Source: Anthostomella pinea
Lineage: Eukaryota; Ascomycota; Sordariomycetes; Xylariales; Xylariaceae
Assembly: GCA_963556695.1 (NCBI GenBank)
Contig: CAUWAG010000003.1
Span: forward strand, 1,860,001-1,924,000
DNA length: 64,000 bases
Reading direction: 5' to 3'
Position 1 is the first letter of the stretch, and each line of letters starts with the position of its first letter. This document shows positions 31,663 through 44,534 of the stretch, piece after piece. The position numbers were made by a program, and so were the translations under genes. Under the pieces are notes generated by a model. That model searched no databases. It had not been told where the DNA came from and saw only the letters and a program-made list of their open reading frames with translations.

Positions 31663-33567
31663 ATGGCGGAGAGTCCTCCCACCGTGCCATTAGCCGATGA
31701 GGTACTTGCCTCCCTCGATCCGGAGCTCGTGAAGGAACATGAAACCCTCAAGTATCATCTGCTCGGTCCGTCGCTGACAAAAGCCGGTCAAGACTCGGTA
31801 GACCAGTCCAAGGTACACATATAGAGCGACGACACCATATTTCCAAGACAGGACGTCTGCTGATGCCACCGTTTACCACAGGTCTCCGAGGTCATCTACA
31901 ACGCCTCCAAAGGATCCAAGTACTTCAATCGCGAGGAGGAAAAGGACAAAGTCCTGACCCAGAAAATCGACCACATCCTCGAGAAGAAGCGTCGCCTCGA
32001 TAAAGTCGACCTGACCCGCGAGTTACGAGCCGCCGACCAGCTAATGAGCCAGCTCGAGGTCTCCCGCGACCTTACCCAACACATCGTGCACGTCGACTGC
32101 GACGCCTTCTATGCAGCCGTCGAGCAGCTCGAACGACCCGAACTGAAAGACGTACCTTTCGCCGTAGGAGCTGGAGTGCTTACCACCTGCAACTATGCTG
32201 CTCGGCAGTTTGGCTGCCGCAGTGGTATGGCCGGCTTCGTCGCCCAGAAGCTGTGTCCTCAGCTGTTGCTTATCCGCCCCAACTTCGAGAAGTACACGTC
32301 CAAAGCCCACGAAATCCGGGAGGTTCTGGCCGACTACGACCCGAGGTTCGAGAGCGCTAGCATCGACGAGGCCTATCTCAATGTGACCGAATACTGCACT
32401 GAACATGCTATGACCCCAGAAGAAGCCGTCCAACAGTTGCGAGATGAGATCCATGAGAAGACGAGGGTCACTGTATCTGCCGGTATCGGTGCCAACGCGA
32501 AGCTGGCTAAAATCTGCTCCAACATGAACAAACCAAATGGCCAATACCTCCTGCCTAGCGACCGAAACGCCATCATGACCTTCATGCGAGCCCTGCCGAC
32601 AAGGAAGGTCAACGGTATCGGGCGAGTCCTAGAGCGAGAACTACAGGAAATAGGCGTCAAGACGTGTGGAGATATATATCAATACCGACAATATCTGCGT
32701 CAACTTTTCGGCGACAAGACATACGAGTTCTTGATCATGTGCCATCTGGGACTAGGTCGGACTAACGTCCAGCCTGCTGAGGAGTACGAGCGGAAGAGTG
32801 TCGGCACCGAGAGCACCTTTCGGGATATTTCAGACCCATCTCAGCTAAGGGACAAGCTGCGATGGACGGCGGAAGAACTGGAAAAGGACATGCGTAGAGC
32901 CGAGTGCAAAGGGCGGACCCTCGTGCTCAAAGTCAAGCTACACACGTACGAAGTCTTCACGAGGCAAGGCGTAACCCCGAAGGCTATTTGCCAGGCCGAT
33001 GATCTGTACAGTTATTCCTTGCCCATCCTCACGAAGCTCCAGCACGATATGCCAACTATGAAACTGCGCTTGATGGGTCTGCGGTGTACGAACCTAGTCA
33101 GTACGAAGAAGCCAGACGCTCGAGCATTCTTCGGCTTGAAGCCCCTGAAGGCCGAGTCCCACGACCCCCCTGACGGGAAAATCAAGCGCAAAGCCAGTGA
33201 TGCTCTTGAGGAACCTGAATCTCTGCCGAATAATCAATTGCTCGCCGACGATGAATTCCGCCACCACGGGAAAGAGATTGTGCCAAACCCCAAGAAGGAG
33301 CCACAGCCTCAGGAGCAAGAAGATTGGTGGGATTGTCCCATATGTAGCAGACCACAACCGACGGACGAGCGGCTTTTCAACGATCACATCGACCTTTGCC
33401 TGTCGCGGCAGACCATTCGTGATGCCGTCCAGAAGGACTCCGTGCATAAATCACCCGCGGCCTCTGATACACCGCCTCCAAAGAGACCGAAGAGTGGCGG
33501 AGAGAAGAAGCGAGGACGGTCCTCTGGCTCAGAGGATCCTAGACAGCGCAAGCTGTTCTTTGGCTGA
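31663..33567 (+). CDS. DNA polymerase kappa (Y-family, DinB)
   Basis: Two exons, 31663-31812 and 31882-33567 (intron 69 bp, GTACAC...CACAG), giving 611 residues. It is a translesion DNA polymerase in the nucleus. Catalytic palm motifs are VDCDAFYAAVE (first metal Asp) and SASIDEAYLNVTEY (Asp-Glu pair), with SAGIGANAKLAKICSNMNKP and the finger/thumb region KVNGIGRVLERELQEIGVKT. After the little finger (LKVKLHTYEVFTRQG) a Rad18-type UBZ zinc finger is visible (CPICSRPQP...HIDLC). The C-terminal QRKLFF resembles a PCNA-binding box. The N-terminal extension before the palm is that of kappa rather than bacterial DinB. ATG 31663 is chosen because homology begins shortly after it. Confidence 0.94.
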
Positions 33568-34568
33568 CCACGGACACATTGCCGGAAATCTGCAGCGGGG
33601 CCAATATGGGAGCCATAAGCCTCCGTCTTGGGGTTTCACCGGCGTCGCTCATATTCCTCACCACCATTCAACGAGACTGGGCATGAAGGGCGGCACTCCA
33701 TGATCGGTAAACTCTTGCGGTGCTCGTTGCGTGAGGTCAACTCGTCACTGGCCAGCGAGCCTGTAATATGAAAACATCGAAACGCCACACGCGTCTGTTC
33801 GCGATCCCAGCTTTGTTATACCGAAGAGCCAGAGGCTAGTTGAGAAACATAAAGACACGCCTGAGAGTCGACCACTCTGGCTGGGGGTTCCTGGAGTGCA
33901 AGCTCTGAGACCCAACCGATATACGTTATGACAATGGCACCTGTGTCATCCTACAGGGTCTGTGATCATGGGTGTAGAAGCTATACCGACCTCATTTCGA
34001 GTTCAAGTGCCATGTTCAGCCATGGACCTATGCGAACCCATGACAGCGAGGCAAATACCATCAGCGATGAAGATCAGCTAGATCGCGGGAGCCTCGCCCA
34101 TCCGCGTCTACGCGTCTATCCACCGCAGTCTCCAATTGACAGTTCCAAAGCCACACCGGCCTGAATGCGTGCAGGTGGCCTCTGATTGTACCGCTGCGTG
34201 CTACGTCACGATTTGGCACTGGGAGGTCGGTCGGTCTGTGTGCGGGAAGCCTTAGAATCAGCGGAGTGGACAGTATACGGGATGAGTCGTGATCAGCCCG
34301 TATCAGTTGGAGCTCCTCCCGCCTCCTCCTGGACGGTATGATGGATAGACAATCAGTGATCACACGGGACCACGTCGTAGGATCACATATCCGGGTGGCT
34401 CACACCTGCCCTTTTCCCAGTTAATATGGTGAAAGGCACGCCGTTGCCCACTTGGATAGGTTAGGGGTGATATCAATACAATATCTAGATCTGCCAATCC
34501 CTCTCCGTATGAGATGACGGTCGCGCCCTCGTGCTGTTTGTTGTGCCACCCATCTAAGTACTATACTA
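33568..34568. other. Intergenic, no gene seen
   Basis: 3' flank of the polymerase gene. Short ORFs only. Confidence 0.4.
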
Positions 34569-34898
34569 ATGTGCTACCTCGCTGAAGGGTTCTCATCAAA
34601 GCACCTTCGGAGTATCGAACGACTCGTCAGTACATCCCCTGTCGATAGTTCAGGGGACTGGCGTGCACTTTTGCATATGTACCTCATACGAGAGGATGGC
34701 GATGTAACCAGGGCGGCAAGAGACATAAGGAACGGCGCTTTTGTAAGAGGAAGACTGAGACGTGCCTTACCTACCTACGTATATCAACCCAACTACATCC
34801 ATGAATCATTGAAGCTGAGACTCGAGTTAGGTAGCAACCTTCATGTCGGACATGCCCAGCGCGTCAGGGAAAAGATGTTAAACAAAGCAAAACATTAA
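34569..34898 (+). CDS. Hypothetical small protein
   Basis: ATG to TAA, 109 residues, basic, with helix-prone segments (ALLHMYLIREDGDVTRAARD, ESLKLRLELGSNLHVGHAQR). No signal peptide, domain or neighbour relationship gives a function. Codon usage is less GC3-biased than in the neighbouring genes, so it may be chance. Confidence 0.2.
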   Translation: MCYLAEGFSSKHLRSIERLVSTSPVDSSGDWRALLHMYLIREDGDVTRAARDIRNGAFVRGRLRRALPTYVYQPNYIHESLKLRLELGSNLHVGHAQRVREKMLNKAKH

Positions 34899-35335
34899 CT
34901 AGCATTGCGTTAAGGTTAGGGTTGGGCTGCGAGTCCGTGTCTCCAGCATCCGCTGCGTCAGGAAAACAGGGGGGTCAGAAGTTAAAAAATCAATTAAAAT
35001 TCGGGTTAGGGTTAGGTTGAGAGCTTGCTACTTCCATTGCAAGACCGCAACGATACCCGACGGGACGCTTCAAGACGGACAGGATATGAACATACCGATA
35101 TAGACGCAGTGGTCCAAGAGTTTATGTATTCAATCCAGGGTGATTCAAACGTTGGCTAAACGAAGGCAGTCCAACTCTGCCACACAAATCTGTACACCGA
35201 AGCAACATGATATCGCGGACGAACCTCGTCCGTGCCCTAATTGAAAGCGCATGGCTTGTCGAACAGACGAATCTACCACGCAACAGTCGGCGCCTTAAAC
35301 AAGACGAGACGAGACAAGACCATAAACCCCCACAA
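34899..35335. repeat. Intergenic with two short telomere-like tracts
   Basis: GGTTAGGGTTGGG at about 34914-34925 and GGGTTAGGGTTAGG at 35003-35016 are degenerate TTAGGG units. No gene is supported here. Confidence 0.6.
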
Positions 35336-38158
35336 TCACACGACGCTGCGGTTGTCAATACTAGGGCGCCGCATCGACATGGACCTGCGGATCTGATGGT
35401 CCTCCTCCTCAACGCGGTGCATGTCGTCGCCCGGCAGCCTGACGGCGCGATCGAGGGCGACAGGCAGCCCGCGATGCCGGCCCCTTATCATGACGGCGAC
35501 CAGCACGAGCTTGGAGCCCGAATACCAGCCGCCGCTGAAGCTGTAGGCCTGGTTGGGCAGGCCGATGCTGATGCCGACGCACCCGTAGGCCGAGACGACC
35601 TCGAAGACGACGTTGAACACGGAGTAGGTGACGGGGTCCTCGAGGAAGTGCCGCGTCTCGATGGTGACGATGGCGAGCACGGCCAGGACGAGCCACCACA
35701 GGTCGTGCGACAGCTGCCCGCGGATCTGGTGGCTGATGAAGCTGATGCGGCTTTCGTTCGTCTCGCCGCCAGGGATGGAATGGCGTCTCGGGGCTGCGGC
35801 GCCTACGCCGTGCCATTCTCTGAACGCGTGGGAGAGGACGCGGCCGAGAGACCGAGTTGCGCTACCTGGGTGGCCGCGTGAAACCGGTCGGTCGAGGTAG
35901 TCAGGACTATCTTCGTCATCATCACCGTTGTATATCCCAAGGGACCGCTCCTCGTATACATTTGAGTGCCTCATCGTGATCACAACTGGGTCTGCTGCAC
36001 GTTAGTCTGACGTTGCGAATGTCGAGTTCTTGACTTTGCACGACGCGGCGCTCCTGTCGGTGGCGCCCCGCGCGGCAAAACAGCAAGTGGATAGGAGTAG
36101 GGGGTTATCGTCTCACGTACTACAAAATGGTCGATTAGTAAGCCACAAATAGAGTTAAATGCATGATGGAGAGGGAGAGGGATAGAGATAATAGAGACCG
36201 AGGAGTTGGTTGAGGAAGGGGCTTCACATACCACACAGATATATACATCATTATCACATACAGCACCTGAAGGCCAATATACAGCGTGGGGATAGAGACA
36301 ACGTAGAATCCGCCCGAGCGCACAGCTGCAAACATGGTCAGTACCCATCGTCACAGAATGGTTTCCCAGCAATCAAGGCATACCAAGTGCTTGGAAGAGA
36401 CCATCGATGACGCGGGAGCCAATGGGGGTGTTCGCGAGGGTCGGGTTGCCAAGGTTCAGGATCTCAAATGCCACCCAATCGGTACCGTTGAGGGTGAACA
36501 GCATGAACAAGAGCCACCACGTCTGGCGTGATGGGAAAAGGCTGGTGTAGACCCGGCGGGGGTATTTGAGAATGTACTCGAGTGTTGCCTTCCACTCGAC
36601 ATAATCTTCTAGGACAGCGGAAGACGTGGCATTAGTACCAGTCATATATGTTCCTAGAGAGAAAAGATGACGCCCGACATGCGTAGAAGCTGGACTCACT
36701 GCCGAAGAGTTAGCGGGGACACGGCAATGGTAACCAAAACGCTTCGAAAAACCTAGTCTTGGCTTGTTGAACAAAGGGATCTTTATACATGCCGTGGGTA
36801 TGTAATTAGTTTCAAGACCTTCAGGCTACACCATAGGGATAAGCGGAGGAAGAGGGGATAGGCCGTGTTCCCAGCTAGTATCATCGCCCCCATGACTATG
36901 AGTACAAAGTAGGAGCCGCCATAGGGTATCATGTTCAGGTCTAGCACACTCACTGTCGAAATCGCGTTAGCAACTTCTGTTCTTCGAGTCAAGCATAAGC
37001 TTACGGCGGGCGAGTTGCTTGTTGTAGAGAACGAGAGAACGGATGGCATGCAGGCACTCGAAGGATCAACGTACTGCCACTGTTGTTGAAGGCCGACACG
37101 CCGTTGAATATGCCGTTCCACCAAGGCGAGATGGCATTGTCGAGAGCCGGCTGCGGCTGATTATTGGCAATCCATGCACCTAGCGCAACAGACCCAAGTA
37201 TTTGCCAAGCGAAGAAGTAAATAGGGACGAATATGGAGAGAAGCCTGAGAGCGCGGTATTCTGTGCCGCCAAGGTTCTCGCGCTCCTCAATTGTGAGACT
37301 ATGGAATTGAGCGTTGCGCCCGACCTTGTAGGCACTCGGGTAGTCGTGAGTTGTCGCTACAGCTTCTGCGTTGTCGGTACTTGGTATGTGTCGTCGTATG
37401 GCGCCGTTCCTAGGAGCAAAAGAGCTCGAGACGCCCTTGTTGCGGACATCGTCAGCGAAAACTATATGCTCCATATTGCTGGTAGCCCCGGGAGAGCCAG
37501 CTTCCGGCTCTGGTGAAGAAGGAGACAACGGCTCATCATCAGAGAAAGTGGCCTTCTGAGCAAATTCTGGATTGGCGAGTGAGCCATGGCTTGGCTGCGA
37601 GGTCAACTCGATTGAAGACTGGTTTGTTCTCGCCGGTACTATGGTCGATATTGGGTGCCCATCGATTGGGGCGGAGATAGGTAGGATGGACCCATCAGCG
37701 TCGCGGCTGTGAACTAGAGCGGAAGCTGGACGAGCAGCATTCCTACTCCTGCTGAAAGTTCGGAGCCTCTTGGTAATGGGAAGAAGGGTTAAGCTCGTAT
37801 TGCGCCGGAGACGACTGGTCTCGCGCTCCTTCTTGACAATCTCCTCGAAGCGACGCTCGAAAGCATGCTTTCGGACCAGTACGGTCCAGATTGAAACCCA
37901 TATTGAGCTACCAATGATGATCATAAGCCAAAGAATGACTTGTTGCCATGTCGTCATCTGGCTCAAGTTGACGGTATTCAGTCCAGCCTCCGTCATGGCA
38001 GAAACGATGAGAAAGAGACTGTCGACATAGGAGATGCTCAGACTGGGATTGGATGAGCCCCAGAACACGAGCGACGCGGCCAGCGGGACCACGATGAAGT
38101 AGCCATAGTGAATGGTGATGAAGTTGAGCGGTGGGAGTAGAGACCGAAGGTTGCGCAT
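35336..38158 (-). CDS. TRK1: TrkH-family potassium transporter
   Basis: At least five exons: 38158-37075, 36952-36789, about 36608-36384, 36325-36232 and about 35991-35336. It is a plasma-membrane K+ uptake protein with the four M1-P-M2 repeats of the family. Pore segments are SAMTEAGLNTVNLS, FNGVSAFNNSG|MS, DGLFQAL|AVRSGGF and EVVSAYGCVGISIG. A long hydrophilic loop (residues about 110-290) separates the first two, and the tail after IYNGDDDEDS is partly cytosolic. The start is the ATG at 38158; the frame opens earlier only with TTG. Introns 1 and 3 splice cleanly. At the second and fourth introns canonical GT-AG sites leave the frame off by one, although homology continues on both sides. 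Confidence 0.88.
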
Positions 38159-39217
38159 TGTCGAAACCCAAGAAGATCGGCGATGCCCACGATTTCGGTC
38201 CAGTCGTCCGGAGACGTATCTCCTCGCCAGGATGCCTCTTACGTCTATTGTACTCGACAGAGAGGTTCTAACAAGGGAAGAAAAGAATAAAGGGAACAAA
38301 TGCGTTGGTTATTAGCCTTGTTTTGGTGGGACTAACAAAGGCCTAAAGTTAGATGGATCGTCGTGATGGGGCCCACGGGTGCGGCCCGCGAAGCTTGATT
38401 CAAGAGCCTGATATCAATTGCCTATCAGCGACGAGGAAGGTGATGCGAATGAGACATATCCAGGGAGGTAGCCAGATAGGAGCAGGTAGATGGAGCTAGG
38501 ATGGTAATAAGGTAGGCAGGTCGTGGATGAAGAGATATGAGTCTTGTGGGGTGTAGATGTAGATAACGTGAAGCTTGTGAGTGTTGGAACTTTAAGCTTT
38601 GACCACCACTTGCATTTCCAAGAATGCGACACATGAAGCACACCAGGCATGCGCGATATACCGACTAGCAGTAACGTCATATGGCGAAATTAGAACAAGG
38701 TATCTCACGCTGGGATTTCAGTGTAATCGAACATTGAAGGTTGGACGGAGGAGATAGGGCAGGTAACCCGATAATGTAGGCATATTTACATCGAGCTATA
38801 TTGACTCGGCTTGCAACGGAAAACATATTTGATGGCAGTGGTTACATCTGCACGATTGCTACGAGTACGCCGGCATTCCCGCATTCCCGCATTTCCATAT
38901 ATCGTGCAACTACGGACAGATCACCTGAACTGCTACGTACATACGTAGTATCGATCGCGCTCGCTTGAGCGGAGACCCGAGACCAGGGTTCTCCAGTCGG
39001 GTGTTTGATTGCTCCCACATCGGATCATACCGGCTCTCCAATTCTTCCTGAGTAGGGCTGTCCAGCCACCCAGCAACTTGGGCACGGGAGTGCTATCCAA
39101 CCTAGAAGAGTCTGTCGCGTGACGGCCACCATTGTTCGTACAAGACTGGACCAAGGTTAATGGCGAGGGATATACATCGAGTACGAGGTGGCATGTGCTG
39201 GCTATAAGACAAATAGC
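38159..39217. other. 1 kb intergenic, no gene seen
   Basis: TRK1 promoter and the 3' end of the FKBP gene. Nothing else recognised. Confidence 0.4.
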
Positions 39218-39961
39218 CTAGAGCTCATTATGCTCCTGCACATCATCAGTGTCCATGATCATAGTGCCCACGGCCTCGGCCGCTTCCTCAACCTTGTCAA
39301 TGATCTTTTCCGCGATCTTGGTCGAAGCCTCCTCGGTTGCTGAGCTGGCACTGTCAGAGGCAATCGCAGAGGCCTTGGTGATGATGGACTCGGGCTTGGG
39401 GACACCCTTGATGCCTATGAGCTCCGTCTCGAAAACTGCGACACTGTCAGAGTCCCCTTGGCAGGCTTGATGCTTCCAACTCGATGGTTGACTTACCCAG
39501 AGTGCTCTCAGCGGGAATAGGGCCCATTCCTCGCTTGCCATAGCCCATCTCGGGTGGCACAGTCAGAGTCCTGGTGGAGCGGTCAGCTCGGCGATGTCCC
39601 GACAATCGAGTATGGGGCACGCATGGTAGACTCACCTCTTCTCGCCAATGCACATGTCCAGCAGTCCCTCATCCCACCTGTACACGTAGAGGCATTAGAG
39701 CAGGTCGTCCTTCTAGAAACTCGCGGGCACAACAAACCCCTTGATGACACGACCGCCTCCGAGCTGGAAGCTAAAGGGCTTGCCGCGATCGTAGCTGGCG
39801 TCAAACTTATTTCCATCGGCAGCGAGAGTTCCGCTGTAGTGAACCTCGATCATATCGCCTTTCTGGGTCTTTCGTTCGCACTCGACGGGCAAGGTGACGT
39901 CGATGTCGAGGGCGCCGACGGCGGCAGCCAGAAGGGACAGGGAGAGAAGGAGGTTCTGCAT
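39218..39961 (-). CDS. ER-resident FKBP-type peptidyl-prolyl isomerase (FKBP22-like)
   Basis: Four exons: 39961-39738, 39677-39636, 39570-39497 and 39435-39218, all GT-AG, giving 185 residues. It catalyses proline cis-trans isomerisation during folding of secretory proteins. Residues 1-17 are a signal peptide ([16 protein letters not shown]). The FK506-binding fold shows [54 protein letters not shown] and [20 protein letters not shown]-terminal acidic helical tail follows the domain. The last residues are EHNEL, an HDEL-type ER retrieval signal with Asn in place of Asp, as in other fungal FKBP22 proteins. Confidence 0.93.
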
Positions 39962-41945
39962 TTTGTCGGGTATGCTCTTATCAGGACTTGCGAATCGTTG
40001 GGATAATTGCTGGTCGTGGATGGTGATGGATGATCTTCAGGAAGATGCGCTGTGCTAAGGTTCGTTGTTGCAATTGAGTTGCAATTGACGTATGCCCCAA
40101 CAATGGTCTCCTAGTGGTGATCCGTGCGGACACAAAAGGAAAGCTGGAGGTCGGTCGGTCCAAAAAGTCGAAGTTCTGCCGGCGTAAACTCTCCGGAAAG
40201 GGGGAGGGGAGCCGCAGATGGAGGGGCAGGCAGTGAACTGTGAGGGGCATCCCCGGCCACCTCCAGCTTCCACTGGCACATTTCTCCAGCTGCCGTCTGC
40301 CGTCTACCACTTGACAGCTGTCTGTGCCATCTCCCACCGTTCGGCCTGCTTGCTTCATTTGCTCCCGTTGGAAGTTGCATGCTGGCTCAATTGTCGACAA
40401 CTCTCACCGAAACATCAACAAGACGTCAACGCCTGTCACCGCCAATACCGCCGTCGCATGGCTTCGGTGTAATCAGAACTGCCTAGCACAGCCATTGCTC
40501 ACAGCCACGCGCTACAACTTCACAACTCAGCTACCACAGGCGTACCTAGTCCACCGAGGCTTGTAGGTACTGATGCCTACGAGCCTTGCATTCGTTGCCT
40601 GACCAGACAACAAGAGAGAGAGTAATCCACACCAATCACCGGATCGAAGCAATTGCCCAATGGTTCTCGGCGTGGATGTTCGCTGGTGTGCCAGCCAGGT
40701 CCAATCCTTTTCCATGCGTACCGGGCGCTCGGGTTCTAACCATTCATCTGAACCCGATCTCGCTTGCCTGCATTGCTACCGTACTCTTCTTTCCACGTGC
40801 GCGTTGGCTGCGCGGTCTGTCCTTTTCGGACAAGGTACTGGAGATATTCGCCACTCCGTTGAAATGGAAAAAGGTGATGACTCAGTCCGAGAACCGTCAT
40901 TTCGTCATTTCGGTAGGACTTTCAGCGCTTGCGCCTCAGAAGTCAGGGCCAATTGATTGTAAGGCATTCAACGCTCTAGGTAGTTTCGTAGTTCACGACC
41001 ACCACCTCACCGAGACCAACAAGAGCAACTCAGCTGGGAGTGATGAGCGTCCAGGGTCTCCATGTCTTTTTTTCTGTCTGTCACCAGGCTGTCAGCCCCA
41101 ATGTTCGACTACTGCTTACACATGATAGGAGATCTACCGCAGTGCGCAAGTGTGTATTGCGCAATGTGGTTGGAATTTCCTAATTGCTCGTCCCTCCCTA
41201 CTAGGCTGCCGAATTGGGTAGATTGTAGGTACAGTGTGGTCCATCATCAGGACCTGCATACAGTCCTACCTCACCACCGCCGTGGTCCTCCTCGTCAATC
41301 TATGGACCTGAGGTACGAGTCTGAGCCCCTGTCATGTGGTTGCGAGCGTAATAACTCCTATCTGCCTACCTCTATACCTCAGTGACAACCAACCCAACTT
41401 ACAATCGACGACGAGGCTCGTACTCAGCTGCGCAAGAACACCGCCACGACCAGTAACAACTCGGGCGTTTCCTTTTGCAGTCTCTCTTTCGGTAGTCCTA
41501 GCCTCTGGCCCATTCTTCTCCTCCCTGTCCTCACCTGGACCGTCAGGCCTCCAAGGCCACTGCCTATTTTCAGCCCCCAAGGCTCCACCCATCAGTCATC
41601 TGAACGCTTTCGCAACACCAGATGCTTGAGTTACGGCCTCCGCCGAGTCCATGTCTGTCTCCCAGTCTCGATATATCCATGTTGACCTAGTGGCTCACCT
41701 ATTTCGGTGTGTCTTCAGACTGTCAAGTAGAATGCGCTCTTGTCCTGACTCGGTTTCTGCCTGGGGCATTGCCAGCTCTAGGCACTCTGGCCTCTGGCCT
41801 GTCCTGCCATTGGTATGTGTCTACGGCCAAACCAACCGTCGAGCTATTCGTATCTAGGAGTACTGGGTTTGGCTTTTGATATTAAGAGGAGCGAAGTACG
41901 ACACTTGTCCACGTCTATAAGTAAAGATCCCGTCTCCTTGTCTAA
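39962..41945. other. 2 kb intergenic, no confident gene
   Basis: One plus-strand ORF (40586-41125) opens with TTG and has no recognisable domain. I treat the stretch as non-coding. The right part is the upstream region of the Ser/Tyr-rich gene. Confidence 0.35.
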
Positions 41946-42110
41946 ACCACTCTTCTCATCACCACTCTTCTCATCACCACTCTTCTCATCACCACTCTTC
42001 TCATCACCACTCTTCTCATCACCACTCTTCTCATCACCACTCTTCTCATCACCACTCTTCTCATCACCACTCTTCTCATCACCACTCTTCTCATCACCAC
42101 TCTTCTCATC
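41946..42110 (+). repeat. Perfect minisatellite, 11 x 15 bp
   Basis: The unit ACCACTCTTCTCATC is repeated eleven times without a mismatch (165 bp). The unit length is a multiple of three, so long ORFs run through it on both strands, but these look incidental. It lies 140 bp upstream of the ATG at 42251, probably in the promoter or 5' leader. Confidence 0.95.
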
Positions 42111-42250
42111 CATCCAAAACCAAACATATTTACCAAAGACTCCCTCAATACTGCCATACATATCGGTTTTCTACCTACATCTGCATAGCTAGCCATCCGT
42201 CAGACCGACATCCTTACCTTCATCTCGCCGCTTCTACCGTCTTCAGCACT

Positions 42251-42663
42251 ATGAGTTCCACCAGCAGTCGCTATTCATCATCCAAATACCCAGTGAACAT
42301 CGTCGACGACCGGTCTTACCGGTCCTCGTCAACATTTTCTCGCTCCACCATGTCATCTTCAGGCGGCTATGGCTCGGGGTATTACACCTCTGGTGGCTCA
42401 TCACCCGCTGTTCACCAAGACACATTTCGATCTTCCAAAAGCCGTAAGTTTTGTACCTTCCTCGACATTCTGCCTATAGGCAATTCACTGACCTGGGCTC
42501 CGCAGGCGATTATCAGGGCGACTCTACCTATCGGTCCGCCCGAGACAAAGAGGTCGCCGTCCACAACCATTATAGTGCCGGTGCTGATGAGAGTGGCCCG
42601 CACCCTCCGTACAGAAGCTCAACATCGACCAAGAAAGACTCTAAGAGATCATCATATCGTTAA
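42251..42663 (+). CDS. Ser/Tyr-rich small protein
   Basis: Two exons, 42251-42443 and 42506-42663 (intron 62 bp, GTAAGT...CGCAG), giving 116 residues. Ser, Tyr and Gly dominate (SSTSSRYSSSKYP, SSSGGYGSGYYTSGGSS) and the end is basic (STSTKKDSKRSSYR). It should be intrinsically disordered. There is no signal peptide. I know no function; low-complexity SYG-rich proteins often bind RNA or form condensates, but nothing specific supports that here. The in-frame, canonical splice supports a real gene. Confidence 0.65.
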
Positions 42664-44530
42664 AGGGACCTGTTCACTTGGATTCCCTTACACAATTCCA
42701 TTCGGCATTCGGATCAGGTGTTCACGGTTCTAGAAGGGTTGGACAGGCGCATTTGGTTACCCTTCGCAGATTGTACCAGGGTCGCTGTCATTCTCTGGTC
42801 GCTTCGAACATCAAGTCTCTACACATACAGCCTCGGGGCAACATCAGTTGCACGGCAACGTCGCTAGGTGCTTCACAACACTGAACTCATAATTGTCTGA
42901 TATAATCACAGATCTTCATAGATATACCAATTCCTCATCAACATACATCTCACTCCGCGTTGACTCAAGTGACCCTTGTATTGGTGGCCTCCCATGTGGC
43001 CTCCTATTGGTGCCACCTCGAGCCTCTGGGTGATTGCCTGCATCCAGGAACACACCCCACGCTGTGAGACCCCTCGGGCACCGTCATCTGTGCCTTTGTC
43101 GTACATTTTGTCCTATCAAACTGCTCAGACATTACCTGCAGGTACTGATCGATGCAGGGAACCATCGGAGGTTCCTGGATGTAGGTAACCGCTCGCGTGC
43201 AGGCTGTGGAACTTATAAGGGTGCCACTCACCACTCATTGGCTACATTCGGGAACGCCTCGGGCAACAGGAACGAAGCTCAGCTTGCTGATCACACATTC
43301 TAGAATATCTTCATTAGCAAAACATACTCATGACTCAGGCCGGAGCGTGAGATATAGTTGTTGGACGACGACACGACGCGATTGTATACATTATAGATTA
43401 GGTTCGATTACTTTCACTGGTGGCCACTGAGTATAGTCCGAATCTGGCCTCTCGAAGCCTTGACTACAGACTGAATAGCGCCCTGAAGCCCTAAGAGGAG
43501 TGGACTGGAGGCCCCGGTACCCTCGCCCTGCTGGAGGTCTGGATTGTATTAACTTCGGCAGCCATCATCACACCATGTACGTAATCAGCATACGTAGATT
43601 GATAAGTTAGGTGTTGGACCGCTTGTCACGTCCCATCGCCCACGTGGCCTTGCAGAGAGCCCCTTTCAGTCATAGAAAGCCGCATTACAAGTTTCATGAT
43701 ATCTCGGCAAGGACTCCCTCTTCTTACCCGGTACATTGGCACCCATATACCTGCGCAAAGCCACGTCAGCAACCCGTCGGCGCACAGATTGAGCAAGGAA
43801 GATGGAGTAGGTAGTATAGGGAGACGTACCAAGAGTTTGTATGAATCGCCAGCGTCATGTTAGCCATGCCAAGGACCTCCGCCGTCCACTTGTCCTCCCT
43901 CTGCTTGACCCGCCTCTACTGCGTCAGTCAAGCTTGTGGTCTCGCTGCTGGTTCATGGCTTTTCCGAATCCATTCGACTTGCAATTCCAGGAAGGGAGGG
44001 CCGGGCCGTTGGTTAGGGATGTTGGGGCTGGGGGCCGTATACGATACATACCTGCAGTCTCTTGGACAGTCGGACTACCTGTCTCCATTTGGAGGCATAC
44101 TGCAGATCAAACATTTACGGTGGCCGGGAACTGCTAGAGCACCTGTCTGCCTGCTTTGCTACATCTGGAGCTGCTGCGAGTCAACCTCAAGCAGTACTGC
44201 ATAATTTAGACACCAATTTCGCTCATATCAGCCCATCAGATCGCGCCCGAGCGAGCGAGCAAATAGTCGACGATTTACATTCGCAGCAAGTGCAAGGTGT
44301 CAGTCATTGAGCCCCTGAGGCTTCGGACTTTACAGCTGTACGTACGAACCTGGATCTGAACCCTCGCTGCGACGCAAGCTTGCACGAGCTACAGACTGAC
44401 TGTTCGAGGCTACACACGGTCGGTCTGCAGAAGTGCGCGTACCGCCATCAACCTCCTCGGCAACATTCGAACTACTGGTTTCCTTGAGACGGTGCGTTTG
44501 AAGAATCTCATCATCAACAAATACGAGTGA
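42664..44530. other. 1.9 kb intergenic, no confident gene
   Basis: Many short ORFs on both strands, none with recognisable content. Confidence 0.35.
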
Positions 44531-44534
44531 ATAC

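Noticed and set aside
40660..40745. Possible tRNA-like A and B boxes
   Set aside because: Only loose matches (CCCAATGG, GGTTCTAACC); no acceptor stem or anticodon arm could be paired.
40586..41125. 179-codon ORF upstream of the minisatellite gene
   Set aside because: Starts with TTG, no domain, and composition is not like the neighbouring genes.
41815..42196. ORFs on both strands through the minisatellite (PLFSS or DEKSG repeats)
   Set aside because: Open only because the repeat unit is 15 bp without a stop; no independent coding evidence.
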